Below the pieces are notes generated by a model. That model was not told the origin of the DNA and did not search any database. It saw nothing but the letters and a program-made list of their open reading frames with translations. Of a stretch of DNA of 64,000 nt, positions 41,847-49,652 are shown piece after piece. Numbering within the stretch: position 1 is the first letter of the stretch; every line of letters starts with the position of its first letter. Origin of the DNA: an uncultured Ruminococcus sp. (GTDB lineage Bacteria > Bacillota > Clostridia > Oscillospirales > Ruminococcaceae); assembly GCA_934435205.1 (NCBI GenBank), contig CAKSAK010000002.1, positions 186,001 through 250,000 on the forward strand, read 5' to 3'. The position numbers were made by a program, and so were the translations under genes.

Positions 41847-43025
41847 ATGAGCGGTTTAAAACAGGCGGTCAGAAACACCGCCAAGATCATAATGTTCAAA
41901 GGAGTCTATCCCCTTTGCTATAAAGTGTCAAGCCTTAGGCCTTTGAGAAAAAACAAGGTCATCTTTGCCGAGATAAGAAGCGGTACGCTGACGGATAGCT
42001 TCCGCTATATCTATGAGGAGATAAAGACCAGAGGACTTGATCCGCAGGTCTATTACGTCCATAATAATAAGGGCGGAATGGGCTATCTGCTGAGATATCT
42101 GAAGCTTACTTGGCTAATGGGAAACGTGGGTTGCGTTTTGCTTAACGACACCTGTAATCTGTTCGGCGCTTTTAAGTTCAGAAAAGACACAAAGGTCATT
42201 CAAACATGGCATTCCTGCGGAGCTTTCAAAAAGTGGGGAGAAAGTATCACTGACCTCTCTTTCGGCGAGTCGCTGGAAGAATTGAGAAAGTTCCCTGCCC
42301 ATACAAGCTATACACTTTGTACCGTCAGCAGTAAAGAGTGCATATGGGCTTTCAAGGAAGCTTTCGGCTTTGACCTTGATAATAATAGCGTGCAGGCAAT
42401 AGGCGTATCTCGTACCGACTTTTTCTTTAAAGAGGAAAATCGTGTGAAAGCCTTTGAAAATCTCTATAAAAATTGCCCGAACGCACAGTATAAAAAAGTC
42501 CTGCTCTATGCCCCGACCTATCGTGGGGACGCCGATAAGGCCTATATCCCCGAAAAGCTGGATATAAAAGCCCTTAAAGAGAATTTCGGCAGCGAGTGGG
42601 TGCTTCTTGTAAAAAGACACGGCTTTGTTAAAAAGGAGTGGGATATCCCCGAGGATTGTCAGGACTTCGCCTTTGACATAACAGAACATATGCCTATCGA
42701 GGATCTTCTTTTTACTGCCGATATGTGCATAACCGACTATTCTTCGCTTATTTTTGAATATTCGCTCTTTGAAAGACCTATGATATTCTACGCTTTTGAC
42801 CTTGACCAGTTCTATGACTATAGAGGCTTTTATTATCCCTATGACTATAGCTTCCTCCCGGGACCAATAGTTAAGACCAATGAGGAGCTTATAAACGCCA
42901 TAAAGCAGGGAAAAGCCGACCCTACTGTCATTTCTGATTTCAGAGAAAGATTTATGGGCGCTTGCGATGGCCGTTCTACCGAAAGGATAGCCGATTATAT
43001 TATGTCACAAAACAGCGAATACTAA
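41847..43025 (+). CDS. CDP-glycerol/CDP-ribitol glycerophosphotransferase family protein
   Basis: This 392-residue protein of the TagB/TagF/TarF family (PF04464) adds polyol-phosphate units from a CDP-alcohol to a teichoic acid chain on the inner membrane face. Motifs include IQTWHSCGAFKKWGES (conserved His), LLYAPTYRGDAD, VKRHGFVKK and ITDYSSLIFEYSLFERPMIF. The FYYPYDYSFLPGPIVKT block near the C-terminus closes the domain. It lacks a TM helix, so it should be peripheral. It is the first gene of the teichoic acid operon. A weak GGGTGAG site precedes its ATG. Confidence 0.9.
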   Translation: MSGLKQAVRNTAKIIMFKGVYPLCYKVSSLRPLRKNKVIFAEIRSGTLTDSFRYIYEEIKTRGLDPQVYYVHNNKGGMGYLLRYLKLTWLMGNVGCVLLNDTCNLFGAFKFRKDTKVIQTWHSCGAFKKWGESITDLSFGESLEELRKFPAHTSYTLCTVSSKECIWAFKEAFGFDLDNNSVQAIGVSRTDFFFKEENRVKAFENLYKNCPNAQYKKVLLYAPTYRGDADKAYIPEKLDIKALKENFGSEWVLLVKRHGFVKKEWDIPEDCQDFAFDITEHMPIEDLLFTADMCITDYSSLIFEYSLFERPMIFYAFDLDQFYDYRGFYYPYDYSFLPGPIVKTNEELINAIKQGKADPTVISDFRERFMGACDGRSTERIADYIMSQNSEY

Positions 43026-43048
43026 GTAGGGGTGAACAGCGTTCGCCC
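43026..43048 (+). repeat. Family 1 palindromic repeat with one stem change
   Basis: GTAGGGGTGAAC-AGC-GTTCGCCC. The change C to T still allows a G-T pair in the stem. Confidence 0.85.
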
Positions 43049-43136
43049 ATTGACTGCCGAAACTTTATCGGCGTATCACAATGATTTATTTGTCAGATAC
43101 ATTATTATAATATAAATATCAGTAAGGAGTTTGTCT

Positions 43137-43841
43137 ATGATTTACGGTGCAATGCTCGCAGGGGGATCTGGTACAAGAGTTAAAAGCTCAAAAATACCAA
43201 AGCAGTTTATCGAGATCGGAGGTAAGCCGATCATAATCTATACCCTTGAAAATATGCTCAAGGTAAAGAGATTTGATTATATCTATATCGCCGTCCATAA
43301 GGACTATGAGGACTATATGAACGAGCAGGTGAAAAAGAATATTCCTGAAAGCGAAAAGGTAAGGGTGATCCTCGGCGGCAAGGAAAGAATGGATACTATA
43401 AATAATGTCACCACCGCTATCACAAATGATAACGGAATTCATGATGACGATGTTATCGTTATCCACGATGCCGTAAGACCTTTCGTTACAGAGAAGATAC
43501 TCAACGATTCCATAGATTGTGCCGCAGAATACGGTGCTTGCGTCTGCGGACTTCCATGTGCAGATACTATCCTCCATTCAAAGGGCGGAGAGTATGTTGA
43601 AGATATCCCTGTCAGAAGCGAGCTTTACAGCGGACAAGCTCCCGATAGCTTCCGCCTTGCCCACTTTATCCAAATGCAGGATAACCTCACTGAGGAGCAG
43701 AAAAAAGTCATCACAGGCACTTCGCAGATATGCACAATGAATAACCAGCCTATCCACCTTATAGAGGGTGACGCTATTAATTTCAAGATAACAACAGACA
43801 GCGACCTGCTTATTGTCAGAACGCTGCTTGGCGGTAAATAG
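43137..43841 (+). CDS. tarI: D-ribitol-5-phosphate cytidylyltransferase (IspD/TarI family)
   Basis: The protein (about 234 residues) makes CDP-ribitol from CTP and ribitol-5-phosphate. The N-terminal nucleotide-binding line is GAMLAGGSGTRV, with KIPKQFIEIGGKPI behind it. VIHDAVRPFVT and the specific VRSELYSGQAPDSFRL separate TarI-like proteins from IspD of the isoprenoid pathway. Its position next to a TarJ-like dehydrogenase supports the ribitol assignment. The ATG at 43137 has AAGGAG seven bases upstream; the frame's TTG six bases earlier is less well placed. Confidence 0.88.
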   Translation: MIYGAMLAGGSGTRVKSSKIPKQFIEIGGKPIIIYTLENMLKVKRFDYIYIAVHKDYEDYMNEQVKKNIPESEKVRVILGGKERMDTINNVTTAITNDNGIHDDDVIVIHDAVRPFVTEKILNDSIDCAAEYGACVCGLPCADTILHSKGGEYVEDIPVRSELYSGQAPDSFRLAHFIQMQDNLTEEQKKVITGTSQICTMNNQPIHLIEGDAINFKITTDSDLLIVRTLLGGK

Positions 43842-43854
43842 AAAGGACTTTTTT

Positions 43855-44928
43855 ATGAAAAGCTTAATAAACATACCCGAAAAGATGAAAGCACTTGTGC
43901 TTTATGGCGTGGGCGACCTGAGAGTAACTGAGGTAGACGTGCCAAAGCTTGAAAAAGGCACCGTATTGCTGAAAATAAAGGCGTGCGGAATTTGTTCAAG
44001 CGATATGCCAAGATGCTTTGTAACAGGAACTTACCACTTCCCGACCATACCTGGCCATGAGTTCTCAGGTCAGATAGTTGCAGTTGGCGATGAGGTTGAC
44101 GAAAGTCTCCTTGGCAAGCGTTCCTGCGTATTTCCAATGCTCCCTTGCAAGCATTGTAAAGCCTGCAAAATGGAGGAGTATGCACAGTGCTCAGGCTATA
44201 GCTATTTCGGTTCAAGACAGGACGGCGCATGGGCTGAGTACCTTGTTGTTCCAGTATGGAACTTAGTTCCGTTCGATGATACCCTTGATTATAAAACAGC
44301 AGCGCTCTGCGAGCCTGCCGCCGTTTCAATGCACGCAGTAAATATCGGTGACATCAAAGAGGGTCAGAACGTTGTTATCATAGGCACAGGTACAATAGGC
44401 TTTATGATAGCCCTCTTTGCAAAAGAGAAAACAAAAACCGGTAAGGTAGTAATCGCAGGCCGTTCAAAGAATAAGCTTGAGTATGCAAAGAAGCTTGGAT
44501 TTGACGTTGTTGATACAGGCGTTGACGATCTCCCTGCACAGGTAAAGAAAATAATAGGTATCGACGGTGCAGACGTGACCTTTGAAGCCGTAGGCTCAAA
44601 CGAAGCTATCGCCTCCGCTATCGAGTCAACAGGCGCTCTTGGCAGTATCGTTCTCGTCGGCAACCCGTCAACAGACCTTATCCTGCCTAAGAATATCTAT
44701 TGGTCAATACTGAGAAAGCAGATAACAGTCAAAGGCTCATGGAACTCCAGCTATAACAGCAGGGTGAACGATTGGAAGAAAGCCCTTGAAGTTTTCGAGC
44801 ATAGCGATGTAAACTTTGCTGATCTTATCACACATACATTCACGATAGAAGAGAACGAAAAAGCATTCTCCGCTATCAGAAACACAGGCGAGTTCACCTT
44901 AAAGGTAATGTTCACCTTTGACGATTAA
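43855..44928 (+). CDS. tarJ: Zinc-dependent alcohol dehydrogenase, probable ribulose-5-phosphate reductase (TarJ type)
   Basis: The enzyme should reduce D-ribulose-5-phosphate to ribitol-5-phosphate with NADPH to feed TarI. The protein has about 357 residues: MKALVLYGVGDLRV, KACGICSSDMPR (catalytic zinc Cys), IPGHEFSGQIVAVGDE and a structural zinc set of four Cys in the CKHCKACKMEEYAQC line. A Rossmann motif, VVIIGTGTIGFMIALF, follows, with VTFEAVGSNEA near the end. The medium-chain family alone would fit several polyol dehydrogenases; the neighbour tarI decides. I start at the ATG at 43855, seven bases after GAAAGGA. Confidence 0.85.
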   Translation: MKSLINIPEKMKALVLYGVGDLRVTEVDVPKLEKGTVLLKIKACGICSSDMPRCFVTGTYHFPTIPGHEFSGQIVAVGDEVDESLLGKRSCVFPMLPCKHCKACKMEEYAQCSGYSYFGSRQDGAWAEYLVVPVWNLVPFDDTLDYKTAALCEPAAVSMHAVNIGDIKEGQNVVIIGTGTIGFMIALFAKEKTKTGKVVIAGRSKNKLEYAKKLGFDVVDTGVDDLPAQVKKIIGIDGADVTFEAVGSNEAIASAIESTGALGSIVLVGNPSTDLILPKNIYWSILRKQITVKGSWNSSYNSRVNDWKKALEVFEHSDVNFADLITHTFTIEENEKAFSAIRNTGEFTLKVMFTFDD

Positions 44929-45013
44929 ACAGCCCGCTGTTTGTATATTTGAGTAAAAATTTTGTAGCCATGTCGGCATTATCGGCAAGGCGGAAAGTAA
45001 GGAATAGTTTTAA

Positions 45014-46873
45014 ATGGATAATATGACTCCCGAATTTGAAGAGATATACGGGAACAGAAGAAAGACTATTGAGAGACTAACAGAGAGAAACAAAAAATTT
45101 GCAGAGCTTACAAGAGTAGAGTTCAAAAGAGTTATCCTCCATATCGAGGGAGAGCTTGTGGGCTTTGAAAAAGACGAGCTGGCTAACTTGTCAGCAAGAT
45201 TTATCACGCAGGACAGAACTCTTATGTTCCCTGCCCAGCATTTTGAAGTAAGCGGAACTCATTTTCACCTGACAGTGAATATAATGTCCGCCAATAATGA
45301 AGCCCCTATCGCCACAGGCGTATATGCCCTGAAAATATTCACAAAGTATAAGGGCATGAATAAACCGCAGATATCAACAGATACAGTTGATTATGTTCTC
45401 AGGGGCAGTGCGCTTCTCAAGCTCACCTATGATAACGACGGAAGATGCCTGTCAAAACAGGTGCTTACAAACGAGTATCCTTGTATCATATCCGATAAAG
45501 TGGAAACTATAGAGGACGATACAAAGGATAACCCTATGAACTTCAAGCTCAGACGAAGCGCAGAGAACCTTTTCTATGCCGAGTCTGCAAGCGATATGGA
45601 TACACTCGAATATAACCTCGCCGTAACCTATAAAGAGCCTAAGCCGTCTCAGACATGGCCGAAACGTATGGCAAAAAGACTTCAAAACCGTAAGAAGCTC
45701 ATCATAAGAGACGTTTACGGCTTAAAGATATGGTGCTTTAAAAAGGCGTTCTCGTTCTTCAAGCATTTTGCCAAGAAAAACGGGGATATTATCCTCTTTG
45801 CCAGCGGTTCGAGAGCCGAGATAGGCGGAAACGAAAAGGTCATCTATGACCGCATGATAGAAAGAGGACTTGACAGCAAGTATAAGTTCAGATTTGACTT
45901 CAAAGCAAGTATCACTGTCAATAGGTCCATACCTGCCATGATAAGGTTCGTCTACTATCTTGCAACCTCCGATATCATTCTCATAGACGATTATTACCCT
46001 GATATCTACCTTGTGGATTATCCAAAAAACGTCAAGGTGCTTCAGGTTTGGCACGCCTGCGGAGCGTTCAAGTCACTTGGCTTTGAAAGATTGGGCAAGC
46101 CGGGCGCACCTCCGTTCAATACAAGGGTGCATAAGTGCTATACCCACGTTCCTGTAAGCTCCTATCATTCTGCGCTCCACCATGCAGAGGGCTTTGCTAT
46201 CGACGAAAAGAAGTTCTATCCTGTGGGTATCCCAAGAACGGATATCTTCTTTGACGATGACTATAAAGCCAAAACAAAAGCGCAGATGCTTGAAGTTTTC
46301 CCTGAGTGCAAAACTGCAAAAACAGTTTATATGTATGCGCCGACTTTCAGAGGAGATAACGCAAACAACGCATATTTCCCATTTGATAAGCTTGACCTTA
46401 CAGCCTGGGGCAAATTCCTCGATGAAACGGATTCCGTCCTTATCGTAAAGCTCCACCCGTTTGTAAAAAGGCGTATCGAAATACCTGACGAGTATGCTCA
46501 CAGAATACTTGACGCCTCCGACTACAGAGAGGTAAATGATATCCTCTTTATAGTTGACGTGCTTATCACAGACTACAGTTCTATAATCTACGAAATGTCA
46601 CTGCTTAAAAAGCCTATGCTTTTCTTTGCGTTCGACCAGAAGCATTATGAAGCAACAAGAGATTTCTATGAGCCGTATGAGGAGCTTGTACCTGGTAAAA
46701 TAGTCCACGATTTTGACGAGCTTATGACCGCTCTCAGAGATAAGGACTACGAGTTTGAAAAAATGGAGGGCTTCATAAAGAAGAACTTCAAATATACAGA
46801 CGGCAAGTCCACCGACAGAGTAATAGACCAGCTTATCATGGGCATAGAGCCTGATGATAACAGCAGAAGATAA
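45014..46873 (+). CDS. CDP-glycerol/ribitol glycerophosphotransferase with N-terminal extension (TagF/TarL type)
   Basis: This 619-residue polyol-phosphate polymerase has an N-terminal beta-rich region of about 230 residues. The catalytic PF04464 domain follows from about 235 (DIILFASGSRAEIGG, VWHACGAFKSLGFE, MYAPTFRGDNAN, VKLHPFVKR, LITDYSSIIYEMSLL, YEPYEELVPG). The length and the N-terminal part resemble TagF and TarL polymerases, while the shorter 41847 protein resembles the priming enzyme. A helix rich in K and R joins the two parts and could bind the membrane. It lies 85 bases after tarJ. Confidence 0.88.
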   Translation: MDNMTPEFEEIYGNRRKTIERLTERNKKFAELTRVEFKRVILHIEGELVGFEKDELANLSARFITQDRTLMFPAQHFEVSGTHFHLTVNIMSANNEAPIATGVYALKIFTKYKGMNKPQISTDTVDYVLRGSALLKLTYDNDGRCLSKQVLTNEYPCIISDKVETIEDDTKDNPMNFKLRRSAENLFYAESASDMDTLEYNLAVTYKEPKPSQTWPKRMAKRLQNRKKLIIRDVYGLKIWCFKKAFSFFKHFAKKNGDIILFASGSRAEIGGNEKVIYDRMIERGLDSKYKFRFDFKASITVNRSIPAMIRFVYYLATSDIILIDDYYPDIYLVDYPKNVKVLQVWHACGAFKSLGFERLGKPGAPPFNTRVHKCYTHVPVSSYHSALHHAEGFAIDEKKFYPVGIPRTDIFFDDDYKAKTKAQMLEVFPECKTAKTVYMYAPTFRGDNANNAYFPFDKLDLTAWGKFLDETDSVLIVKLHPFVKRRIEIPDEYAHRILDASDYREVNDILFIVDVLITDYSSIIYEMSLLKKPMLFFAFDQKHYEATRDFYEPYEELVPGKIVHDFDELMTALRDKDYEFEKMEGFIKKNFKYTDGKSTDRVIDQLIMGIEPDDNSRR

Positions 46874-46903
46874 AAAAAGATAAATAGAAACAGGAGGATC
46901 AGT

Positions 46904-47584
46904 ATGGACAATGGTATGATATCAGTCTCAATGATGTGCGTCCATCTGGGACAGATAAAGGAGTATCTTGACGCCTTTAAGCGCAACAATATCGAATATC
47001 TCCATATAGACGTAATGGACGGCTCATTTGTGCCGAATTTCACACTTTATCCTGATTATGTAAAACAGCTCCGTGATCTGACGGATATCCCATTTGACTT
47101 TCATTTCATGATAGAAAAGCCAGAGGAAAGGCTCCAGTGGTTTGATATCAGAGAGGGCGACTATGCGGCAGTGCATTATGAAAGCACAAAGCATATCGCA
47201 AAGTGCCTGCAATATCTCCGTTCTATCGGTGCAAAGCCTATCTTGGCTATCAATCCCGGCACCCCTATCTGCGTGGTAGAGGAAGCCGTAGACTTCATAG
47301 ACGGCGTGCTTGTCATGACAGTAAACCCCGGCTTTGCAGGACAGAAGCTCGTGCCAAACACGGTGGATAAGGCAAGACGTCTTAGAAAGTGGCTTGACGA
47401 AAACGGCCACGAGGACATCATCATAGAAACTGACGGCAATATGTCAAACGAGAACTGCCGCAAGCTTTACGAAGCAGGCTCAAGAATGTTTGTCGCAGGA
47501 ACATCGAGCCTTGTTAAGCCGCAGGTAGAGGGTATAGACGAAAGGATAGCCGAAAACCGCAAGAATATTTGTCCTTTGGGATAA
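46904..47584 (+). CDS. Ribulose-phosphate 3-epimerase family protein in the teichoic acid operon
   Basis: The Rpe-like TIM barrel has 226 residues. The metal ligands of Rpe are kept: H and D in YLHIDVMDGSF, H in FHFMIEKPE and D in IIETDGNMS. The phosphate-binding VMTVNPGFAGQ is also kept. The N-terminal PSILSAD signature has become SVSMMCVH and the VDGG loop is TDGN, so it is a divergent member. It should interconvert xylulose-5-P and ribulose-5-P or a related sugar phosphate. In this operon it could supply ribulose-5-phosphate for TarJ. An AGGAGG site is present. It ends at the terminator at 47601. Confidence 0.82.
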   Translation: MDNGMISVSMMCVHLGQIKEYLDAFKRNNIEYLHIDVMDGSFVPNFTLYPDYVKQLRDLTDIPFDFHFMIEKPEERLQWFDIREGDYAAVHYESTKHIAKCLQYLRSIGAKPILAINPGTPICVVEEAVDFIDGVLVMTVNPGFAGQKLVPNTVDKARRLRKWLDENGHEDIIIETDGNMSNENCRKLYEAGSRMFVAGTSSLVKPQVEGIDERIAENRKNICPLG

Positions 47585-47600
47585 AATAATTGAAAAACAC

Positions 47601-47634
47601 AACCGCTCTGTACATTGTGCAGGGCGGTTTTTTT
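47601..47634 (+). terminator. Intrinsic terminator of the teichoic acid operon
   Basis: AACCGCTCTGTAC and GTGCAGGGCGGTT pair around ATT and are followed by a run of T, 16 bases after the stop. Confidence 0.88.
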
Positions 47635-47683
47635 ATTTCACACCTGTGTTATCCGCACTCCCTCGATACCCCCACAATTGGCG

Positions 47684-47787
47684 GTAGGGGCGAACAGTGT
47701 TCGCCCGTCTTTGTTCGCCCACATGGTATGTACAAATTCAAACCTCACAACTCCCCGAAACGGGCTGTCGAGGGCGCCAGCCCCTAC
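47684..47787. repeat. Head-to-head palindrome pair with two different stems (104 bases)
   Basis: The left end is GTAGGGGCGAAC-AGT-GTTCGCCCG. The right end is an inverted unit of another stem, CGGGCTGTCGAGGGCGCCAG and then CCCCTAC. The outer ends again match as GTAGGGG / CCCCTAC. A full copy of the right-hand unit lies alone at 60610-60637. Confidence 0.82.
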
Positions 47788-47862
47788 ACATTTGTGCTGA
47801 TAGTTTGTCCGCCGCAAAATCGCTGTCGCTCTTTGCGGATTTTACCTCCTATAAGAGGACAC

Positions 47863-47900
47863 AAAAAAGCGGTGCAGAGTTTTCACTCCGACACCGCTTT
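47863..47900 (-). terminator. Probable terminator of the leftward thrB-tag transcript
   Basis: Read leftward, AAAGCGGTG pairs with CACCGCTTT at the ends of a long imperfect stem and is followed by six T. Confidence 0.6.
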
Positions 47901-47945
47901 GTTTATGAAACAGCTTTTCTATTCTTTTTCTCACTATCTGCACCG

Positions 47946-48043
47946 CTTGTAGGCTTGCGCCTATTGAGGCTCTGCCTCAAGCTCCGCAGGGGCTTTGCCC
48001 CTTGACCCCACAAGCCCTCTAGCGTCGGGCTTGAGCCTGCGCT
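47946..48043. repeat. Cluster of consecutive short hairpins
   Basis: AGGC-TTGC-GCCT, GAGGC-TCT-GCCTC, GGGGC-TTT-GCCCC and GGGCT-TG-AGCCT follow one another in under 100 bases. They resemble minimal REP-type hairpins with three- or four-base loops. Confidence 0.75.
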
Positions 48044-48089
48044 TTATTTCTCGCTTCGCTCGGTGTTACCTAGGGTTTGTTTTTTGCTT

Positions 48090-48632
48090 CTATTTTTCTT
48101 TATAAAGCCCACATTCCCTATCATGGGAATATATCACTCCTACCGCCTGTAAAAACGAATATATTATGACGCTTCCCACAAACTTCATTCCACGCTTCTT
48201 CAAGTCCGCAGATATCCTATCTGACCATTCGTTGGTAGTTTTAGCGCACTCGTACAATATCTCTCCCTCCGTGAACTTGCAAAGATACTCATAAAAGCTA
48301 CCCTGCTCCCTCACGATATCCCGAAATATTCTCGCATTAGAAATACTCGCCCTGATTTTCAGCTTATTTCGCACAATAGAACTATCTCCGCAAAGCTTAG
48401 CTATCTTCTCCTCGTCATACTCACAGACCTTATCAAGGACAAAATCATCATAAGCCCTGCGGAAATTCTCACGCTTGTTCAGTATGCACTCCCACGAAAG
48501 CCCAGCCTGAAAAGACTCCAGCAGGAGCATCTCAAACAAATATCCGTCGTCAGTCCTTAGAACGCCCCATTCCTTGTCATGATATTCCACATACTTTGGA
48601 TTTTTCAGGTCGCACCATTTGCACCTGTTCAT
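48090..48632 (-). CDS. tag: DNA-3-methyladenine glycosylase I
   Basis: Tag removes 3-methyladenine from alkylated DNA. The 180-residue protein has the zinc-binding CKWCDLKNPKYVEYHDKEWG near the N-terminus (two Cys and a His), FEMLLLESFQAGLSWECIL with the substrate pocket, RASISNARIF and FVGSVIIYSFLQAVGVIYSH. A Cys and His close to the end complete the zinc site. Its start overlaps the thrB stop by four bases (ATGA arrangement), so it is translationally coupled to thrB although the two functions are unrelated. Confidence 0.94.
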   Translation of the reverse strand: MNRCKWCDLKNPKYVEYHDKEWGVLRTDDGYLFEMLLLESFQAGLSWECILNKRENFRRAYDDFVLDKVCEYDEEKIAKLCGDSSIVRNKLKIRASISNARIFRDIVREQGSFYEYLCKFTEGEILYECAKTTNEWSDRISADLKKRGMKFVGSVIIYSFLQAVGVIYSHDRECGLYKEK

Positions 48633-49516
48633 ATAAGCTTTGTACCCTCGTTGTCAATGTGAAATTCCTTTACCTGCCAGCCTTTAAGCCCTGCATTGTC
48701 AAGAGAAAATTTCATCTTGCCTGCGAAATATTGATTGCTCTCATCTACAATAGCCATGATAGTTGGACCTGCACCGCTAATGTATGCCGCATATGCACCA
48801 TGAGTGTACGCAATGTCAAAAACGTCCTTGCAGTGCGGTATAAGCGCCATTCTGTAAGGCTGATGAAGCCTGTCGTCAACTGCCGTTTTCAGATTTTCAA
48901 ACTTGCCTGTAAGAAGCGAAGCCGAGAAAAGTGCCGCACGGGAAAGGTTGTAAACTGCGTCCTTGTGTGAAACTTCCTTAGGCAAACAAGCCCTCGCTTC
49001 CTCAGTTTTAAGCTCAAAATCAGGTATTATCGCCACGAATTTCAGCTTTGTGAAAACCTCCTGCTTTACCCAGTGTACCTTTCTTCCGTCAAAAACCGCC
49101 GTCACGATTCCGCCCAGAAGTGCAGGCGCAGTGTTGTCAGGGTGACCCTCTATCTGCGCCGCAAGGTCAACAAGATCGTCCTTTGTGAGAGGATCTCCAA
49201 GCATTTTGTTTGCTCCCACAAGTCCTGCGATTATGCAGGCAGAGGACGAGCCAAGACCCCTCGCCATAGGAATGTTGCTCGTCTGTATAAGTTTAAGTCC
49301 CTCCAGCTTTTTGCCGCATACCGCAAAAAGGTCTTTCGCAGAAATGTAAATGAGGTTTCTCTCGTCCGTAGGAATGTCAAGTCCGTCCGCCGCCGTTATG
49401 TCTATCCTGTCGCACTCCTCCATTTCAATGTAGTTGTAGTAAGTGAGCGCAAGACCCAGTGCGTCAAAACCTGCGCCAAGGTTAGCCGACGTGGCAGGTA
49501 TCTGTATTTTTATCAT
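48629..49516 (-). CDS. thrB: Homoserine kinase (GHMP family)
   Basis: ThrB phosphorylates homoserine for threonine synthesis. The 295-residue GHMP kinase begins MIKIQIPATSANLGAGFDAL and has PMARGLGSSSACIIAG (ATP site) and EIEGHPDNTAPALLGG region motifs, then YISGAGPTIMAIVDE near the C-terminus. All are canonical. An AAAGGAG site lies before the ATG. A strong intrinsic terminator ends only 18 bases upstream of the start, between hom and thrB, which suggests attenuation or partial read-through. Threonine synthase is not in the window. Confidence 0.96.
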   Translation of the reverse strand: MIKIQIPATSANLGAGFDALGLALTYYNYIEMEECDRIDITAADGLDIPTDERNLIYISAKDLFAVCGKKLEGLKLIQTSNIPMARGLGSSSACIIAGLVGANKMLGDPLTKDDLVDLAAQIEGHPDNTAPALLGGIVTAVFDGRKVHWVKQEVFTKLKFVAIIPDFELKTEEARACLPKEVSHKDAVYNLSRAALFSASLLTGKFENLKTAVDDRLHQPYRMALIPHCKDVFDIAYTHGAYAAYISGAGPTIMAIVDESNQYFAGKMKFSLDNAGLKGWQVKEFHIDNEGTKLI

Positions 49517-49533
49517 GGTGAAAACTCCTTTAT

Positions 49534-49569
49534 AAAAAAGGCGGACATCAAGTCCGCCCCGTTTTTTTT
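49534..49569. terminator. Terminator directly upstream of thrB
   Basis: Read leftward, GGCGGAC pairs with GTCCGCC around a five-base loop and is followed by TTTTTTATA and then the thrB ribosome site. The opposite side has an eight-T run, so it can also act rightward. Confidence 0.78.
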
Positions 49570-49587
49570 GAATGACCTAACGATCAG

Positions 49588-49611
49588 CGGGCGACCTCAG
49601 GTCGCCCCTAC
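49588..49611 (-). repeat. Family 1 palindromic repeat, leftward (GACC stem)
   Basis: The leftward reading is GTAGGGGCGACC-TGA-GGTCGCCCG, in the hom-thrB gap. Confidence 0.9.
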
Positions 49612-49652
49612 ACAAAACAACGTACCTACGTCATTTGTGTGTTTCGTAGTTT

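Larger units (their letters stand above)
47585..48089. other. 505-base gene-free stretch full of repeats
   Basis: It holds, in order, the operon terminator, a palindrome pair (47684-47787), an inverted hairpin usable as the leftward tag terminator (47863-47900) and a cluster of small hairpins (47946-48043). No plausible protein is encoded; the long open frames here are repeat sequence. Confidence 0.75.

Noticed and set aside
47590..47952. Protein of about 120 residues after the teichoic acid operon
   Set aside because: The frame runs through the terminator and palindromes, has biased C/P/R content from the repeats and no ribosome site.
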